NCBI RefSeq assembly: GCF_900636915.1
Contig: NZ_LR134327.1
Span: 62,001-126,000, forward strand
Reading direction: 5' to 3'
Source of the DNA: Aggregatibacter aphrophilus ATCC 33389
Lineage (GTDB): Bacteria; Pseudomonadota; Gammaproteobacteria; Enterobacterales; Pasteurellaceae
DNA length: 64,000 nt
Shown piece by piece: positions 37,273-47,396 of this stretch; the first letter of the stretch is position 1, and each line of letters opens with the position of its first letter. A program made the position numbers and the translations under genes. A model generated the notes under the pieces. It was given only the letters and a program-made list of their open reading frames with translations, was not told the origin of the DNA and searched no databases.

Positions 37273-39375
37273 ATGGCTCGTACAACCCCTATTGAAAGAT
37301 ATCGTAACATTGGTATCAGTGCGCATATTGATGCGGGTAAAACTACTACTACTGAGCGTATCTTGTTCTATACCGGTGTCAGTCACAAAATCGGTGAAGT
37401 ACACGATGGTGCTGCAACCATGGACTGGATGGAACAGGAACAAGAACGTGGGATTACCATCACCTCTGCGGCAACCACCGCATTCTGGTCAGGTATGTCA
37501 CAACAATTCCCACAACATCGTATTAACGTTATCGACACCCCGGGACACGTTGACTTTACGGTTGAAGTAGAACGTTCTATGCGTGTTCTTGATGGTGCAG
37601 TAATGGTTTACTGTGCAGTTGGTGGTGTTCAACCACAATCTGAAACTGTATGGCGTCAAGCGAACAAATATGAAGTTCCACGTATCGCATTCGTTAACAA
37701 AATGGACCGTACCGGTGCAAACTTCTTACGCGTAGTTGATCAATTAAAAACCCGCTTAGGTGCAAATGCAGTTCCTCTTCAACTACCTGTTGGTTCAGAA
37801 GAAAACTTTACCGGTGTTGTTGATTTGATCAAAATGAAAGCAATTAACTGGAATGAAGCTGACCAAGGTATGACCTTCACTTATGAAGACATTCCTGCAG
37901 ATATGCAAGCAGCTTGTGAAGAATGGCGTCAAAACCTTGTTGAAGCAGCTGCAGAAGCTTCTGAAGAGCTAATGGAAAAATACCTTGGTGGTGAAGAATT
38001 AACTGAAGAAGAAATCAAAGCAGGTCTTCGTCAACGCGTATTAGCGAATGAAATCATCTTAGTTACTTGTGGTTCCGCATTCAAAAATAAAGGTGTTCAA
38101 GCAATGCTTGATGCTGTTGTTGAATACTTACCTGCTCCAACTGATATTCCTGCAATTAAAGGTATCAATCCAGATGAAACAGAAGGTGAACGTCATGCAA
38201 GTGATGAAGAACCATTCTCTTCATTAGCATTCAAAATTGCAACTGACCCATTCGTAGGTAACTTGACTTTCTTCCGTGTATATTCTGGTGTAATTAACTC
38301 TGGTGATACCGTGTTGAACTCCGTACGTCAAAAACGTGAACGTTTCGGTCGTATCGTTCAAATGCATGCTAACAAACGTGAAGAAATTAAAGAAGTTCGC
38401 GCAGGTGATATCGCAGCTGCTATCGGCTTAAAAGATGTAACCACTGGTGATACATTATGTGCTTTAGATGCGCCAATTATCCTTGAGCGTATGGAATTCC
38501 CTGAGCCAGTAATTTCTGTTGCGGTAGAACCAAAAACAAAAGCAGACCAAGAAAAAATGGGTATTGCATTAGGACGTCTTGCGCAAGAAGACCCTTCATT
38601 CCGTGTTCATACTGACGAAGAATCCGGTGAAACCATTATCTCTGGTATGGGTGAGTTACACTTGGATATCATCGTTGACCGTATGAAACGTGAATTCAAA
38701 GTGGAAGCTAACATTGGTAAACCACAAGTATCTTATCGTGAAACTATCCGCACCCGTGTTAACGATGTAGAAGGTAAACATGCAAAACAATCCGGTGGTC
38801 GTGGTCAATATGGTCACGTTGTAATCGACTTGTACCCATTAGAGCCAGAAGGTCCAGGCTACGAATTTGTTAACGAAATCAAAGGTGGTGTCATTCCTGG
38901 TGAATACATCCCGGCTGTTGACAAAGGTATCCAAGAACAACTTAAATCTGGTCCGTTAGCGGGTTACCCAGTAGTTGATCTAGGTGTTCGTTTACACTTC
39001 GGTTCATACCATGATGTTGACTCCTCTGAATTGGCGTTTAAACTTGCCGCATCTTTAGCATTCAAAGCTGCGTTCGCAAAAGCAAACCCTGTTCTACTTG
39101 AGCCAATCATGAAAGTTGAAGTAGAAACTCCGCCTGAGTACGTAGGTGACGTAATTGGTGACTTAAGCCGTCGTCGCGCTATGGTGAACGGTCAAGAAGC
39201 GAATGAATTCGTTGTTAAAATCGACGCCGAAGTTCCGCTTTCTGAAATGTTTGGTTATGCAACTGACTTACGTTCCCAAACTCAAGGTCGTGCTTCCTAC
39301 TCAATGGAACCATTGAAATATGCCGAAGCACCGAAAAACGTGGCTGAAGCAGTTATTGAAGCTCGTAAAAAATAA
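37273..39375 (+). CDS. fusA: Elongation factor G
   Basis: EF-G drives translocation and, with RRF, ribosome recycling. The 700-residue GTPase begins [31 protein letters not shown], with P-loop AHIDAGKTT, switch [10 protein letters not shown] and NKMD. Domains II-V follow in order, including domain IV with [15 protein letters not shown]. It is third in the str operon, 114 bases after rpsG. Codon use is strongly biased to GGT, CGT and GAA, as expected for a highly expressed gene. Confidence 0.98.
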   Translation: MARTTPIERYRNIGISAHIDAGKTTTTERILFYTGVSHKIGEVHDGAATMDWMEQEQERGITITSAATTAFWSGMSQQFPQHRINVIDTPGHVDFTVEVERSMRVLDGAVMVYCAVGGVQPQSETVWRQANKYEVPRIAFVNKMDRTGANFLRVVDQLKTRLGANAVPLQLPVGSEENFTGVVDLIKMKAINWNEADQGMTFTYEDIPADMQAACEEWRQNLVEAAAEASEELMEKYLGGEELTEEEIKAGLRQRVLANEIILVTCGSAFKNKGVQAMLDAVVEYLPAPTDIPAIKGINPDETEGERHASDEEPFSSLAFKIATDPFVGNLTFFRVYSGVINSGDTVLNSVRQKRERFGRIVQMHANKREEIKEVRAGDIAAAIGLKDVTTGDTLCALDAPIILERMEFPEPVISVAVEPKTKADQEKMGIALGRLAQEDPSFRVHTDEESGETIISGMGELHLDIIVDRMKREFKVEANIGKPQVSYRETIRTRVNDVEGKHAKQSGGRGQYGHVVIDLYPLEPEGPGYEFVNEIKGGVIPGEYIPAVDKGIQEQLKSGPLAGYPVVDLGVRLHFGSYHDVDSSELAFKLAASLAFKAAFAKANPVLLEPIMKVEVETPPEYVGDVIGDLSRRRAMVNGQEANEFVVKIDAEVPLSEMFGYATDLRSQTQGRASYSMEPLKYAEAPKNVAEAVIEARKK

Positions 39376-39426
39376 TTTTGTTTAACTAATCCACAAGCCA
39401 TTCCGGCTTGTGGACTTATACATTGA

Positions 39427-40623
<1,197 letters not shown>

Positions 40624-40640
40624 TTGATAAAGCCGAATTG

Positions 40641-40672
40641 AAAAGGCGTATCGAATGATACGCCTTTTTGTT
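40641..40672 (+). terminator. Terminator of the str operon
   Basis: AAAAGGCGTATC (40641-40652) pairs with GATACGCCTTTT (40657-40668), 12 bp with a GAAT loop, followed by TGTTT. Confidence 0.92.
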
Positions 40673-40713
40673 TGGTTGGAATTCATAAAATGAATCTCAT
40701 GAAAACACAATAA

Positions 40714-40748
40714 AAAATGACCGCACTTTAAATGCAATAAAGTGCGGT
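40714..40748 (-). terminator. USS-pair terminator downstream of tex
   Basis: ACCGCACTTTA (40720-40730) pairs with TAAAGTGCGGT (40738-40748). On the minus strand it is followed by CATTTTTTATTG. It lies 39 bases after the tex stop. Confidence 0.85.
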
Positions 40749-40786
40749 TACGATTTTAAATATTTTTAGTGAACTAGCCAAATCTG

Positions 40787-43102
40787 CTATTTCTTCCAAT
40801 TCTTCAGCGCATCTGCAAAAGCATTACCCATCGCATTATTTGCTCGCAGATTGCTACGGTCTTGGCGGGCATTATCAGAACGTGGTTTTGCGGATAAAGT
40901 GCGGTCAGATTTTCCGTCATTTTTTACCGCACTTTCATCTAAACGCATAGTTAATGCAATACGACGACGCGCTACATCCACTTCCAATACTTTCACTTTC
41001 ACGACATCACCGGTTTTCACCACTTGATGCGGATCTTCCACAAATTTATCGCTAAGGGAAGAAATATGAACCAAGCCGTCTTGGTGTACGCCAATATCCA
41101 CAAAAGCACCGAAATTAGTCACGTTGGTTACCGTACCTTCTAAGATCATTCCGGCTTTTAAATCCGTAATTTCTTCCACGCCCTCAGCGAAGGTGGCAGT
41201 TTTAAATTCACCGCGAGGATCGCGTCCCGGTTTTTCCAATTCCTTGAAAATATCCTGCACCGTCGGCAAACCAAATTGCTCATCAGTAAACTGTTTTGCA
41301 TCAAGCTGGCGCACTAAGCCTGCATTGCCCATTAAGTCCTGAATCGATTGCTCCGTCGCTTGTAGAATTTTTTCTACCACCGGATAGGCTTCCGGGTGTA
41401 CACCAGAGGCATCTAACGGATTATCGCCTGCAGCGATACGCATAAACCCGGCGCATTGCTCGAAGGCTTTAGGGCCTAAACGTGGTACTTTTTTCAGTTG
41501 CTCACGGCTGTCAAAACGCCCATTTTCATCACGGTATGTCACAATATTCTGCGCTATCGTTTTGGTCATCCCCGCCACTCGCGCCAATAACGGCACGGAG
41601 GCGGTGTTTAAGTCCACGCCTACAGCGTTTACACAGTCTTCCACCACCGCATCCAATTTACGCGCTAATTGGCTTTGATTTACGTCATGCTGATACTGCC
41701 CCACGCCAATGGCTTTCGGCTCGATTTTCACCAATTCTGCCAACGGATCCTGTAAACGACGGGCAATGGATACTGCGCCACGCAAGGACACATCCAAATC
41801 GGGAAATTCCTGCGCAGCCAATTCAGAAGCGGAATAGACGGAAGCACCCGCTTCGCTCACTACTACTGTTTGTGGTTTATTTTCTTTAATTTCCTTGATC
41901 ACATCTTTGGCGAAACGCTCTGTCTCGCGAGAGGCAGTCCCATTCCCGATAGCAATCAATTCTACATTATGTTGTTTAATTAATTGGAAAATAGACAACA
42001 TCGCGCGATCCATCTGCCCGGTATGCGGATAAATGGTATCGGTTGCCAATAGTTTACCGGTGTTATCCACCACGGCCACTTTCACACCGGTACGCAGGCC
42101 AGGGTCTAACCCCATCGTATTCTTGGCTCCTGCCGGGGCGGCCATTAAAAGTGCGGTCAGATTTCGGGCAAATACATCAATGGCTTCATCTTCCGCTTTC
42201 TCACGTAAGGTCGCCATGAGTTCCGTTTCCAAGTGCAAGGACACTTTAATTTTCCATGTCCACGCAATCACTTGCTCACGCCATTTATCGGCAGGTTGGC
42301 CATTAAAACGAACACCTAAATAATCACGAATAATCTCTTCACAATAGCTTTGACGAGTGCCCTCTTCGACCTCCGGGTCCGCACTCAAACTTAACTGTAA
42401 AATGCCTTCATTACGGCCGCGGAACATTGCCAAAGCGCGGTGAGACGGCACATTTTTAAGCAATTCCTGGTGTTCAAAATAATCTTGGAATTTTGCCCCT
42501 TCTGTCTCTTTGCCCTCAATCACTTTAGAAACGATAAGGGCATTTTTGCTTAAATAATCGCGCACTTTTGCTAACAATCCTGCGTCTTCGGCAAAACGCT
42601 CCATCAAAATATAACGAGCGCCATCTAACGCCGTCTTAACGTCTGCCACGCCCTTCTCTGCATTCACATAATCAAGTGCGGTGCTTTCCGGAGCTGTTTT
42701 TGACTCGTTCCAAAGTAAATCAGCCAATGGTTCAAGCCCTGCCTCAATGGCAATTTGGCCTTTGGTGCGACGTTTCGGTTTAAACGGTAAATACAAATCT
42801 TCCAACTCGGTTTTGCTTTGTGTGGTTTGGATTTTGTCACGCAATTCATCCGTTAATTTGCCTTGTTCTTCAATCGATTTCAGAATAGTTTGCCGACGGT
42901 CTTCCAACTCGCGCAAATAAATTAAGCGGGTTTCAAAATGGCGTAATTGCGTATCATCCAAGCCTCCAGTGGCTTCTTTCCGATAGCGGGCAATAAAAGG
43001 AATGGTGTTGCCATCGTCTAATAATTGAATAGCGGCAAGAATTTGGCTATCACGCACATTCAATTCCTGCGCGATAAGTTGACTGATTTGTTGATTTAAC
43101 AT
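40787..43102 (-). CDS. tex: Tex, S1-domain RNA-binding transcription accessory protein
   Basis: The 771-residue protein is a full-length Tex. It has an N-terminal helical region with [15 protein letters not shown], a YqgF/RuvC-like domain ([16 protein letters not shown], about residues 325-455), HhH motifs ([35 protein letters not shown]) and an S1 domain ([32 protein letters not shown], about 645-715). Tex is conserved and linked to transcription and toxin-gene expression, though its activity is poorly defined. After the S1 domain a low-complexity tail carries two uptake signals within the coding sequence (40896-40935). It is divergent from greB, another transcription factor. Confidence 0.95.
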   Translation of the reverse strand: MLNQQISQLIAQELNVRDSQILAAIQLLDDGNTIPFIARYRKEATGGLDDTQLRHFETRLIYLRELEDRRQTILKSIEEQGKLTDELRDKIQTTQSKTELEDLYLPFKPKRRTKGQIAIEAGLEPLADLLWNESKTAPESTALDYVNAEKGVADVKTALDGARYILMERFAEDAGLLAKVRDYLSKNALIVSKVIEGKETEGAKFQDYFEHQELLKNVPSHRALAMFRGRNEGILQLSLSADPEVEEGTRQSYCEEIIRDYLGVRFNGQPADKWREQVIAWTWKIKVSLHLETELMATLREKAEDEAIDVFARNLTALLMAAPAGAKNTMGLDPGLRTGVKVAVVDNTGKLLATDTIYPHTGQMDRAMLSIFQLIKQHNVELIAIGNGTASRETERFAKDVIKEIKENKPQTVVVSEAGASVYSASELAAQEFPDLDVSLRGAVSIARRLQDPLAELVKIEPKAIGVGQYQHDVNQSQLARKLDAVVEDCVNAVGVDLNTASVPLLARVAGMTKTIAQNIVTYRDENGRFDSREQLKKVPRLGPKAFEQCAGFMRIAAGDNPLDASGVHPEAYPVVEKILQATEQSIQDLMGNAGLVRQLDAKQFTDEQFGLPTVQDIFKELEKPGRDPRGEFKTATFAEGVEEITDLKAGMILEGTVTNVTNFGAFVDIGVHQDGLVHISSLSDKFVEDPHQVVKTGDVVKVKVLEVDVARRRIALTMRLDESAVKNDGKSDRTLSAKPRSDNARQDRSNLRANNAMGNAFADALKNWKK
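40896..40935. repeat. Inverted pair of uptake signal sequences inside the tex coding region
   Basis: AAAGTGCGGT (40896-40905) and ACCGCACTTT (40926-40935) lie within tex and encode the SAVK and DRTLS parts of its C-terminal tail. The same arrangement elsewhere in the window acts as a terminator, but here it is in frame inside a gene. Confidence 0.85.
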
Positions 43103-43216
43103 TCTGTGTACTTCTTAAGTGGTGAAAAAAACGGACATAGAATACTGTTTTTGGACAAGAGGCTCAAATGTTTGTTCCTTTTTAGGTATAATTTTACGGC
43201 ACTTGAGGAATTTAAC

Positions 43217-43696
43217 ATGGCAAAATCAAATTACATCACCCGTCAAGGCTGGAACGTACTTGACCAAGAATTAAAATTTTTGTGGAAAGAAAAACGCCCT
43301 AAGGTGACGCAAGCGGTATCTGACGCAGCGGCACTAGGCGACCGCAGTGAAAATGCAGAATATATTTACGGCAAACGTCGCTTACGCGAAATTGATCGTC
43401 GAGTACGTTTTCTCACCAAACGCTTGGAAGTCTTGCAAATCGTGGATTATTCACCAAAGCAAGAAGGTAAAATCTTTTTCGGCGCGTGGGTGGAGTTGGA
43501 AAACGAAGACGGCAAAGTTAAACAATATCGGCTGGTCGGTTGCGATGAGTTTGACCCGGCAAAGAATTGGATTTCTATTGATTCACCTGTAGCACGAGCT
43601 TTAATTGGCAAAGAGGAAGACGACGAAATTACCGTAGAAACACCTTCCGGCAAAATTCAGCTGTATGTGAATCGCATTTGGTATGAAAAGGTCTGA
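43217..43696 (+). CDS. greB: Transcription elongation factor GreB
   Basis: GreB rescues backtracked RNA polymerase by stimulating transcript cleavage. The 159-residue product has the N-terminal coiled coil (MAKSNYITRQGWNVLDQELKFLWKEKRPKVTQAVSDAAALGDRSENAEYIYGKRRLREID), whose DRSENAEY tip holds the catalytic acidic residues. The C-terminal FKBP-like domain includes LIGKEEDDEITVETPSGK. GreB rather than GreA is supported by the basic patch and by WEKEKRP-like residues in the coil. The ATG at 43217 follows GAGGAA; the frame is open further upstream but without a plausible start. Confidence 0.94.
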   Translation: MAKSNYITRQGWNVLDQELKFLWKEKRPKVTQAVSDAAALGDRSENAEYIYGKRRLREIDRRVRFLTKRLEVLQIVDYSPKQEGKIFFGAWVELENEDGKVKQYRLVGCDEFDPAKNWISIDSPVARALIGKEEDDEITVETPSGKIQLYVNRIWYEKV

Positions 43697-43700
43697 AATA

Positions 43701-43734
43701 AAAAGTGCGGTCAAAATCCACCGCACTTTTTTTT
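43701..43734. terminator. Bidirectional USS-pair terminator between greB and the anti-sigma gene
   Basis: AAAAGTGCGGT (43701-43711) pairs with ACCGCACTTTT (43720-43730), with TTTT following on plus and TTATTTCAG on minus. Confidence 0.85.
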
Positions 43735-43736
43735 GA

Positions 43737-43925
43737 TTAGCTCTCCTTCCCCTCTTCCTGTGTTGAAAAATCCTGCATCATTTTATGCATTTCCTTACAA
43801 TTTCGGGCAAAAGCACGACAATATGGACAAATCGCCAAGTGCATATAAACTCGACTGTTTTTGAGCAACGAAAGTGGCTTTTCTTGGCTTTCCGAGATTA
43901 ATTTGGTGACATTTTGACATTTCAT
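43737..43925 (-). CDS. Small zinc-type anti-sigma factor
   Basis: The 62-residue protein (MKCQNVTKLISESQEKPLSL...) has the ZAS zinc-binding pattern H-x3-C-x2-C (H29, C33, C36; HLAICPYC) with a further Cys at position 3. Proteins of this kind hold an ECF sigma factor inactive and release it when thiols are oxidised. There is no membrane helix, so it would act in the cytoplasm. It starts ten bases after the sigma factor stop, as a sigma/anti-sigma pair. It resembles the H. influenzae RpoE2 partner, known from work on hypochlorite stress. The ATG at 43925 was preferred over an upstream in-frame TTG that overlaps the sigma gene. Confidence 0.78.
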   Translation of the reverse strand: MKCQNVTKLISESQEKPLSLLKNSRVYMHLAICPYCRAFARNCKEMHKMMQDFSTQEEGKES

Positions 43926-43935
43926 GATTTCTACC

Positions 43936-44529
43936 TTACTTCTTATTATCAAACCAATTACGGGTTAAACAGGCTTGCAACTGTAAACGGGCGCGATATA
44001 ACAACACATGTAAATTTGACGTAGATAAATCGCACTCTTGGCAAATTTGTTCACTTTTCATTTCAAAATATTCACGCATCATAAACACACGGGCTTGCTG
44101 AGCGGGCAAATGTTCCAAACAGGCTTCAAAAATTAACCAAAATTCTTTTTTATACACGTGATTATCTGGTTCCTGCCAGGTTTGCGGAGAAAAATAACCA
44201 CGATCCCAATGACCATTCTGATCAAAAAAGGCATTAGGTTCATCAGTCTCATCATCGTAAATTTCCGACACATTCACTGTACGCTTACGATAGTTAACCA
44301 AATCAATAATTTGATTTTTTAAAATAGCAAAAAACCAGGTTTTCAGCGCAGAAGCCCCTTTAAACGAGGCAGCATGCTGATAAGCCTTCACTAATGTTTC
44401 CTGCACCACATCTTCTGCTAAATCTTCATCCCTTAACTGTAAAGTAGCAAACTTAAGCATTTGCTGACGAATATCCTCAATTTGTTGAGATGAAATATGT
44501 TGAAAAGAAAATTGCATCTTTGAATCCAT
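43936..44529 (-). CDS. ECF-family RNA polymerase sigma factor (RpoE2-like)
   Basis: The 197-residue protein has sigma region 2 (LQLRDEDLAEDVVQETLVKAYQHAASFKGASALKTWFFAILKNQIIDLVNYRKR). A long linker containing FSPQTWQEPD follows, then region 4 (CLEHLPAQQARVFMMREYFEMKSEQICQECDLSTSNLHVLLYRARLQL). It lacks regions 1 and 3, as ECF factors do. The FSPQTW linker and the adjacent zinc anti-sigma gene point to the sig70_famx1/RpoE2-type group, distinct from envelope-stress RpoE. The start is uncertain: ATG 44529 (MDSKMQFSF) or ATG 44517 (MQFSF). A minus-strand TATAAT (44565-44560) lies upstream. Confidence 0.88.
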   Translation of the reverse strand: MDSKMQFSFQHISSQQIEDIRQQMLKFATLQLRDEDLAEDVVQETLVKAYQHAASFKGASALKTWFFAILKNQIIDLVNYRKRTVNVSEIYDDETDEPNAFFDQNGHWDRGYFSPQTWQEPDNHVYKKEFWLIFEACLEHLPAQQARVFMMREYFEMKSEQICQECDLSTSNLHVLLYRARLQLQACLTRNWFDNKK

Positions 44530-44628
44530 TTTAATGAGTAGAAGGGAGTATATTCTATCATTATATAGCGACAACGCACCTACAATATCTCAAAAATAAA
44601 CAATTATTAGTAACAGGTTAACTTTTGC

Positions 44629-44656
44629 GAAAAAAAGGACTTGTGACTACAAGTCC
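44629..44656 (-). terminator. Terminator after the pentapeptide-repeat gene
   Basis: GGACTTGT (44637-44644) pairs with ACAAGTCC (44649-44656). On the minus strand it is followed by TTTTTTTCG. It separates the repeat-protein gene from the sigma factor gene downstream. Confidence 0.8.
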
Positions 44657-44690
44657 AAAAACGATTATTTATAATTATTTAGAGTAAAAA

Positions 44691-44948
44691 TCACATTTTA
44701 TGATCTTTCATCTCTTTTTCCATTTTATGTTCCATAGACTTGCCGTCTTTCATCATTTTATCTTTTTTATGGTCCATCATTTTGCCATCTTTCATGGTTT
44801 TATCCATTTTGTGGTCCATCATGCTACCATCCTTCATCATTTCATGGTTCATAGATTTACTATCATGCATGTCTGCCGCCATAGTTTGAGTCGCTACTGC
44901 CATAGTAAATACACCTACTAATGCTGATAACAATGCTGTTTTTTTCAT
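44691..44948 (-). CDS. Secreted Met/His/Lys-rich pentapeptide (MxKDx) repeat protein
   Basis: The 85-residue product has a signal peptide (MKKTALLSALVGVFTMAVATQTMAA). Its mature part of about 60 residues contains 16 Met and 6 His and no Cys. Short units repeat: MKDG three times plus one MKDH, alternating with MDHK and MEHK. This is the arrangement of the MxKDx pentapeptide-repeat proteins, small secreted proteins often found near ECF sigma genes. Met and His richness suggests soft-metal (copper) binding or methionine-based oxidant scavenging; neither is shown. SD AAAGGAG and the ATG are clear. A terminator after it means it is transcribed separately from the sigma gene, or reads through to it. 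Confidence 0.82.
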   Translation of the reverse strand: MKKTALLSALVGVFTMAVATQTMAADMHDSKSMNHEMMKDGSMMDHKMDKTMKDGKMMDHKKDKMMKDGKSMEHKMEKEMKDHKM

Positions 44949-45221
44949 TATAAACTCCTTTATAAGGTAAGGTTGATTATCTTTAATTAGAAATACGTTA
45001 TCTCATAGAAAAATCATCAGATCTTCCTATTGCTTCATTAGACGGAGTTAAACAATATTTTCTTACAAAAAAATTGAAATTTCTTTTTAAAAATCTTAAA
45101 CATAAAATATCCATTTGATTATAAAGAATAAAACTTATAGAAATCATACTTAAATAAAGCGATATTTTCGATTTTAGAACATTTTTTCATATCATCGATC
45201 TAGAGGTGATACTATTTTCGG
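44949..45221. other. AT-rich divergent intergenic region with a possible ECF promoter
   Basis: No gene is seen in this stretch between the repeat-protein gene and the yhhQ promoter. On the minus strand TGTAAG (45067-45062) and CGTCTA (45044-45039), 17 bases apart, resemble the -35 and -10 elements used by many ECF sigma factors, and lie about 83 bases upstream of the repeat-protein gene. This is a single match by eye and needs a regulon-wide comparison. Confidence 0.35.
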
Positions 45222-45249
45222 TTGAATTATTTTCTTGATGCAGTATCAT
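45222..45249 (+). promoter_or_regulatory. Promoter of yhhQ
   Basis: TTGAAT (45222-45227) and TATCAT (45244-45249) are 16 bases apart, leaving a leader of about 70 nt that contains a small hairpin (45257-45271) and the riboswitch. Confidence 0.5.
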
Positions 45250-45284
45250 TTGCGCCCTGCATTTTTTGCAGAATCACATATTCA

Positions 45285-45318
45285 CTGGGTTCCCTAACCC
45301 CAATTTAAACTAAAAAGG
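45285..45318 (+). promoter_or_regulatory. preQ1-I (type 2) riboswitch ahead of yhhQ
   Basis: CTGGGT (45285-45290) with a short C-rich loop and TAACCCCA (45295-45302) forms the P1 stem. It is followed by an A-rich tail and AAAAAGG (45312-45318). This matches the compact preQ1-I aptamer, including the CTGGGT...TAACCCCA core and the tail that forms a pseudoknot. The final AAGG is the probable SD of yhhQ, eight bases before its ATG, so ligand binding would hide it and stop translation. yhhQ encodes a queuosine-precursor transporter, which fits the ligand. Confidence 0.82.
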
Positions 45319-45326
45319 TAAAACAA

Positions 45327-46055
45327 ATGACACACTCATTTTCGATCTTTAACGATCAACAAAAACGTCGAGCGTTAGTTCTACTCAGTTTCTTTCACAT
45401 TTTTATCATTGCCGCCAGCAACTATTTCGTGCAAATTCCTTTTGAAGTTCATGTGCCGCTAACACTATTTGGTGCGCAGGAAGACTTCATGTTTCACAGC
45501 ACCTGGGGAACACTTACTTTCCCGTTTATCTTCTTAGCCACAGATTTAACCGTGCGGGTGTTCGGTGCGAAAGAAGCGCGTTGGATTATTTTTATTGTCA
45601 TGATTCCCGCGTTAATTATCAGCTACTTGGTTTCTACTCTTTTTTCTGACAGCCAATATCAGGGACTATCCGTATTAAGTGAATTTAACTTATTCGTCTT
45701 CCGTATTGCCCTAGCAAGTTTCTGCGCTTATGTATTTGGTCAGTTATTGGATGTGTTGGTGTTTAATCGCTTACGCCAATTGAAAACTTGGTGGATTGCA
45801 CCAACCAGTTCTATGATATTCGGTTCAATGGCGGATACCTACTTGTTCTTCGCCATTGCATTCTATGCCAGCAGCGATCCATTTATGGCAGAACATTGGA
45901 TGGAAATTGGTTTTGTGGATTACCTGTTTAAACTCTTTATCGGCTTGCTATTATTCGTGCCGGCTTACGGTGTAGTACTAAACATGATACTCCGTAAAAT
46001 AAAAGCACTGACGGCGTCCATGCAAACAGAAATGGAGCTGCCACAAAATCAATAA
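45327..46055 (+). CDS. yhhQ: Queuosine precursor transporter YhhQ
   Basis: YhhQ imports 7-cyano-7-deazaguanine (preQ0) and preQ1 for queuosine modification of tRNA. The 242-residue membrane protein has about six helices. It matches E. coli YhhQ in LSFFHIFIIAASNYFVQIPFE, WGTLTFPFIFLATDLTVRVFGA, MIPALIISYLVSTLF, FVFRIALASFCAYVFGQLLDVLVFNRLRQ and MAEHWMEIGFVDYLFK. An insertion near residues 40-57 makes it some 20 residues longer than E. coli's. It is monocistronic, with a riboswitch upstream and a bidirectional terminator downstream. Confidence 0.92.
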   Translation: MTHSFSIFNDQQKRRALVLLSFFHIFIIAASNYFVQIPFEVHVPLTLFGAQEDFMFHSTWGTLTFPFIFLATDLTVRVFGAKEARWIIFIVMIPALIISYLVSTLFSDSQYQGLSVLSEFNLFVFRIALASFCAYVFGQLLDVLVFNRLRQLKTWWIAPTSSMIFGSMADTYLFFAIAFYASSDPFMAEHWMEIGFVDYLFKLFIGLLLFVPAYGVVLNMILRKIKALTASMQTEMELPQNQ

Positions 46056-46070
46056 CTCTAACAGATAAAC

Positions 46071-46104
46071 AAATGCCCTGAACAATCAGGGCATTTTGCT
46101 TTTG
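46071..46104. terminator. Bidirectional terminator between yhhQ and hemY
   Basis: AAATGCCCTGA (46071-46081) pairs with TCAGGGCATTT (46086-46096), with TGCTTTT after it on plus and GTTTATC on minus. Confidence 0.8.
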
Positions 46105-46112
46105 AAAGAAGG

Positions 46113-47384
46113 TTACTTTTGTGCTAAAAGTGCGGTCGGTTTTTCAGCTGTTTCTTCCGTTGCCAAATTCGGCACCGACATGGCTGACTTTAAACCTTCT
46201 TCACGTAACTGCTGCGCTGCCGCTTTATCACCCATTTGCTCAAATACATAAGAAGCCATCGTAATGTCATTCGGCTCTAATTTGTCTTTATTAGCAATCA
46301 GGTTTTTAAACACTTCATCCGCTTTGGCGAAATCATTGTTACGCACATACAAATAACCCAACGCACGATTGGCGAGGCATTGTGCCGTTGGATTGGCACT
46401 TTTTGCCCACTTGCTAACCATTTTTACCAATTTGCTATTGTCTTCCGGTTGCAAACGGCTAATTTGTTTGAATAAACCTTGAGTTAACGGACTATTGTCG
46501 TCATCCAAAGTTTTCACCAATTCCAGCATTAATTCATAAGCGGATTCATGATCATTGGCATCAACCAAACGACGAATTAATCCAAGTTTGACGTAAGAAT
46601 CGTGGCGACGTTTACGTGGTTGCTCATCCCACCAATCCAATAAACCATCCACACCATCTTCATTCATTTTTTCATCTAACAGGCCATCTTCCACCCGGCG
46701 TTGTAATTTTTCAAACTCTTCGGCGGAATACAAACCGGATTTTTCCACTTGCTCAAGAATATTGTCCAAGGCTTGATAAGCTTTCGATTTCAAATAAATA
46801 TCCACTGCCAATTTCAACACTTCTTTGTTACGGCTTGCCATAATTAACAGGCTATCTACTGAACTACGAGCTGCTGGTAATTTATTTTGTTGCAATAAAA
46901 TACGGGTGCGGGCAATTTCTAAAATGAGACTATCTGTGCCGGCGATTTCCGTGGCTTGAATCAAATAACGATTGGCACTGAACTCATCGCCGCGCTGTTG
47001 TGCAGCTTCAGCTGCTTTAATGAAGTTCAACACCGGCTCATCGGAATGTTTGGCATTCTTGCCAATGAGTTTTTCCGCTTTGGAATAATCCCCTTCATCC
47101 ATACGCATTAACCCTTCCAAGGTTTGTTTTTGCGCCTTCACACGCTTACGGCGAGAAAACCAACTGTAAGTGTTATTACTTAGGTTACAAAAACGGCTAA
47201 TCGCCGCTTCAATGCTATACACCACGGCCAACGAAATCACGAAGAAAATCACTAAAGTGGTAAGAGACATTTCGATGATGTGATTGGTCGTTTCAATACG
47301 GACATAACCTTGCTTGCCAGATAAATACGGTCCGGCAATTAACCCAGCCAATAATAACAACATTAAAAATAGCGCTCTAATCAT
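46113..47384 (-). CDS. hemY: HemY, TPR-containing inner-membrane protein
   Basis: The 423-residue protein has two N-terminal membrane helices (residues 3-22 and about 40-62). A cytoplasmic region of tetratricopeptide-like helices follows (from about residue 95), with [23 protein letters not shown] and [19 protein letters not shown] as clear repeats. It is the HemY of the enterobacterial hem cluster, which is not protoporphyrinogen oxidase. It is thought to support heme or porphyrin handling, but no reaction is established. It is last in hemCDXY, 12 bases after hemX. Confidence 0.9.
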   Translation of the reverse strand: MIRALFLMLLLLAGLIAGPYLSGKQGYVRIETTNHIIEMSLTTLVIFFVISLAVVYSIEAAISRFCNLSNNTYSWFSRRKRVKAQKQTLEGLMRMDEGDYSKAEKLIGKNAKHSDEPVLNFIKAAEAAQQRGDEFSANRYLIQATEIAGTDSLILEIARTRILLQQNKLPAARSSVDSLLIMASRNKEVLKLAVDIYLKSKAYQALDNILEQVEKSGLYSAEEFEKLQRRVEDGLLDEKMNEDGVDGLLDWWDEQPRKRRHDSYVKLGLIRRLVDANDHESAYELMLELVKTLDDDNSPLTQGLFKQISRLQPEDNSKLVKMVSKWAKSANPTAQCLANRALGYLYVRNNDFAKADEVFKNLIANKDKLEPNDITMASYVFEQMGDKAAAQQLREEGLKSAMSVPNLATEETAEKPTALLAQK

Positions 47385-47396
47385 GGTCTATTTCTC

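Noticed and set aside
44700..44921. Long Phe/His-rich open frame opposite the Met/His-rich repeat gene
   Set aside because: It is the complement of the repeat gene: ATG-rich DNA reads as CAT and TTT on the other strand. It has no SD.
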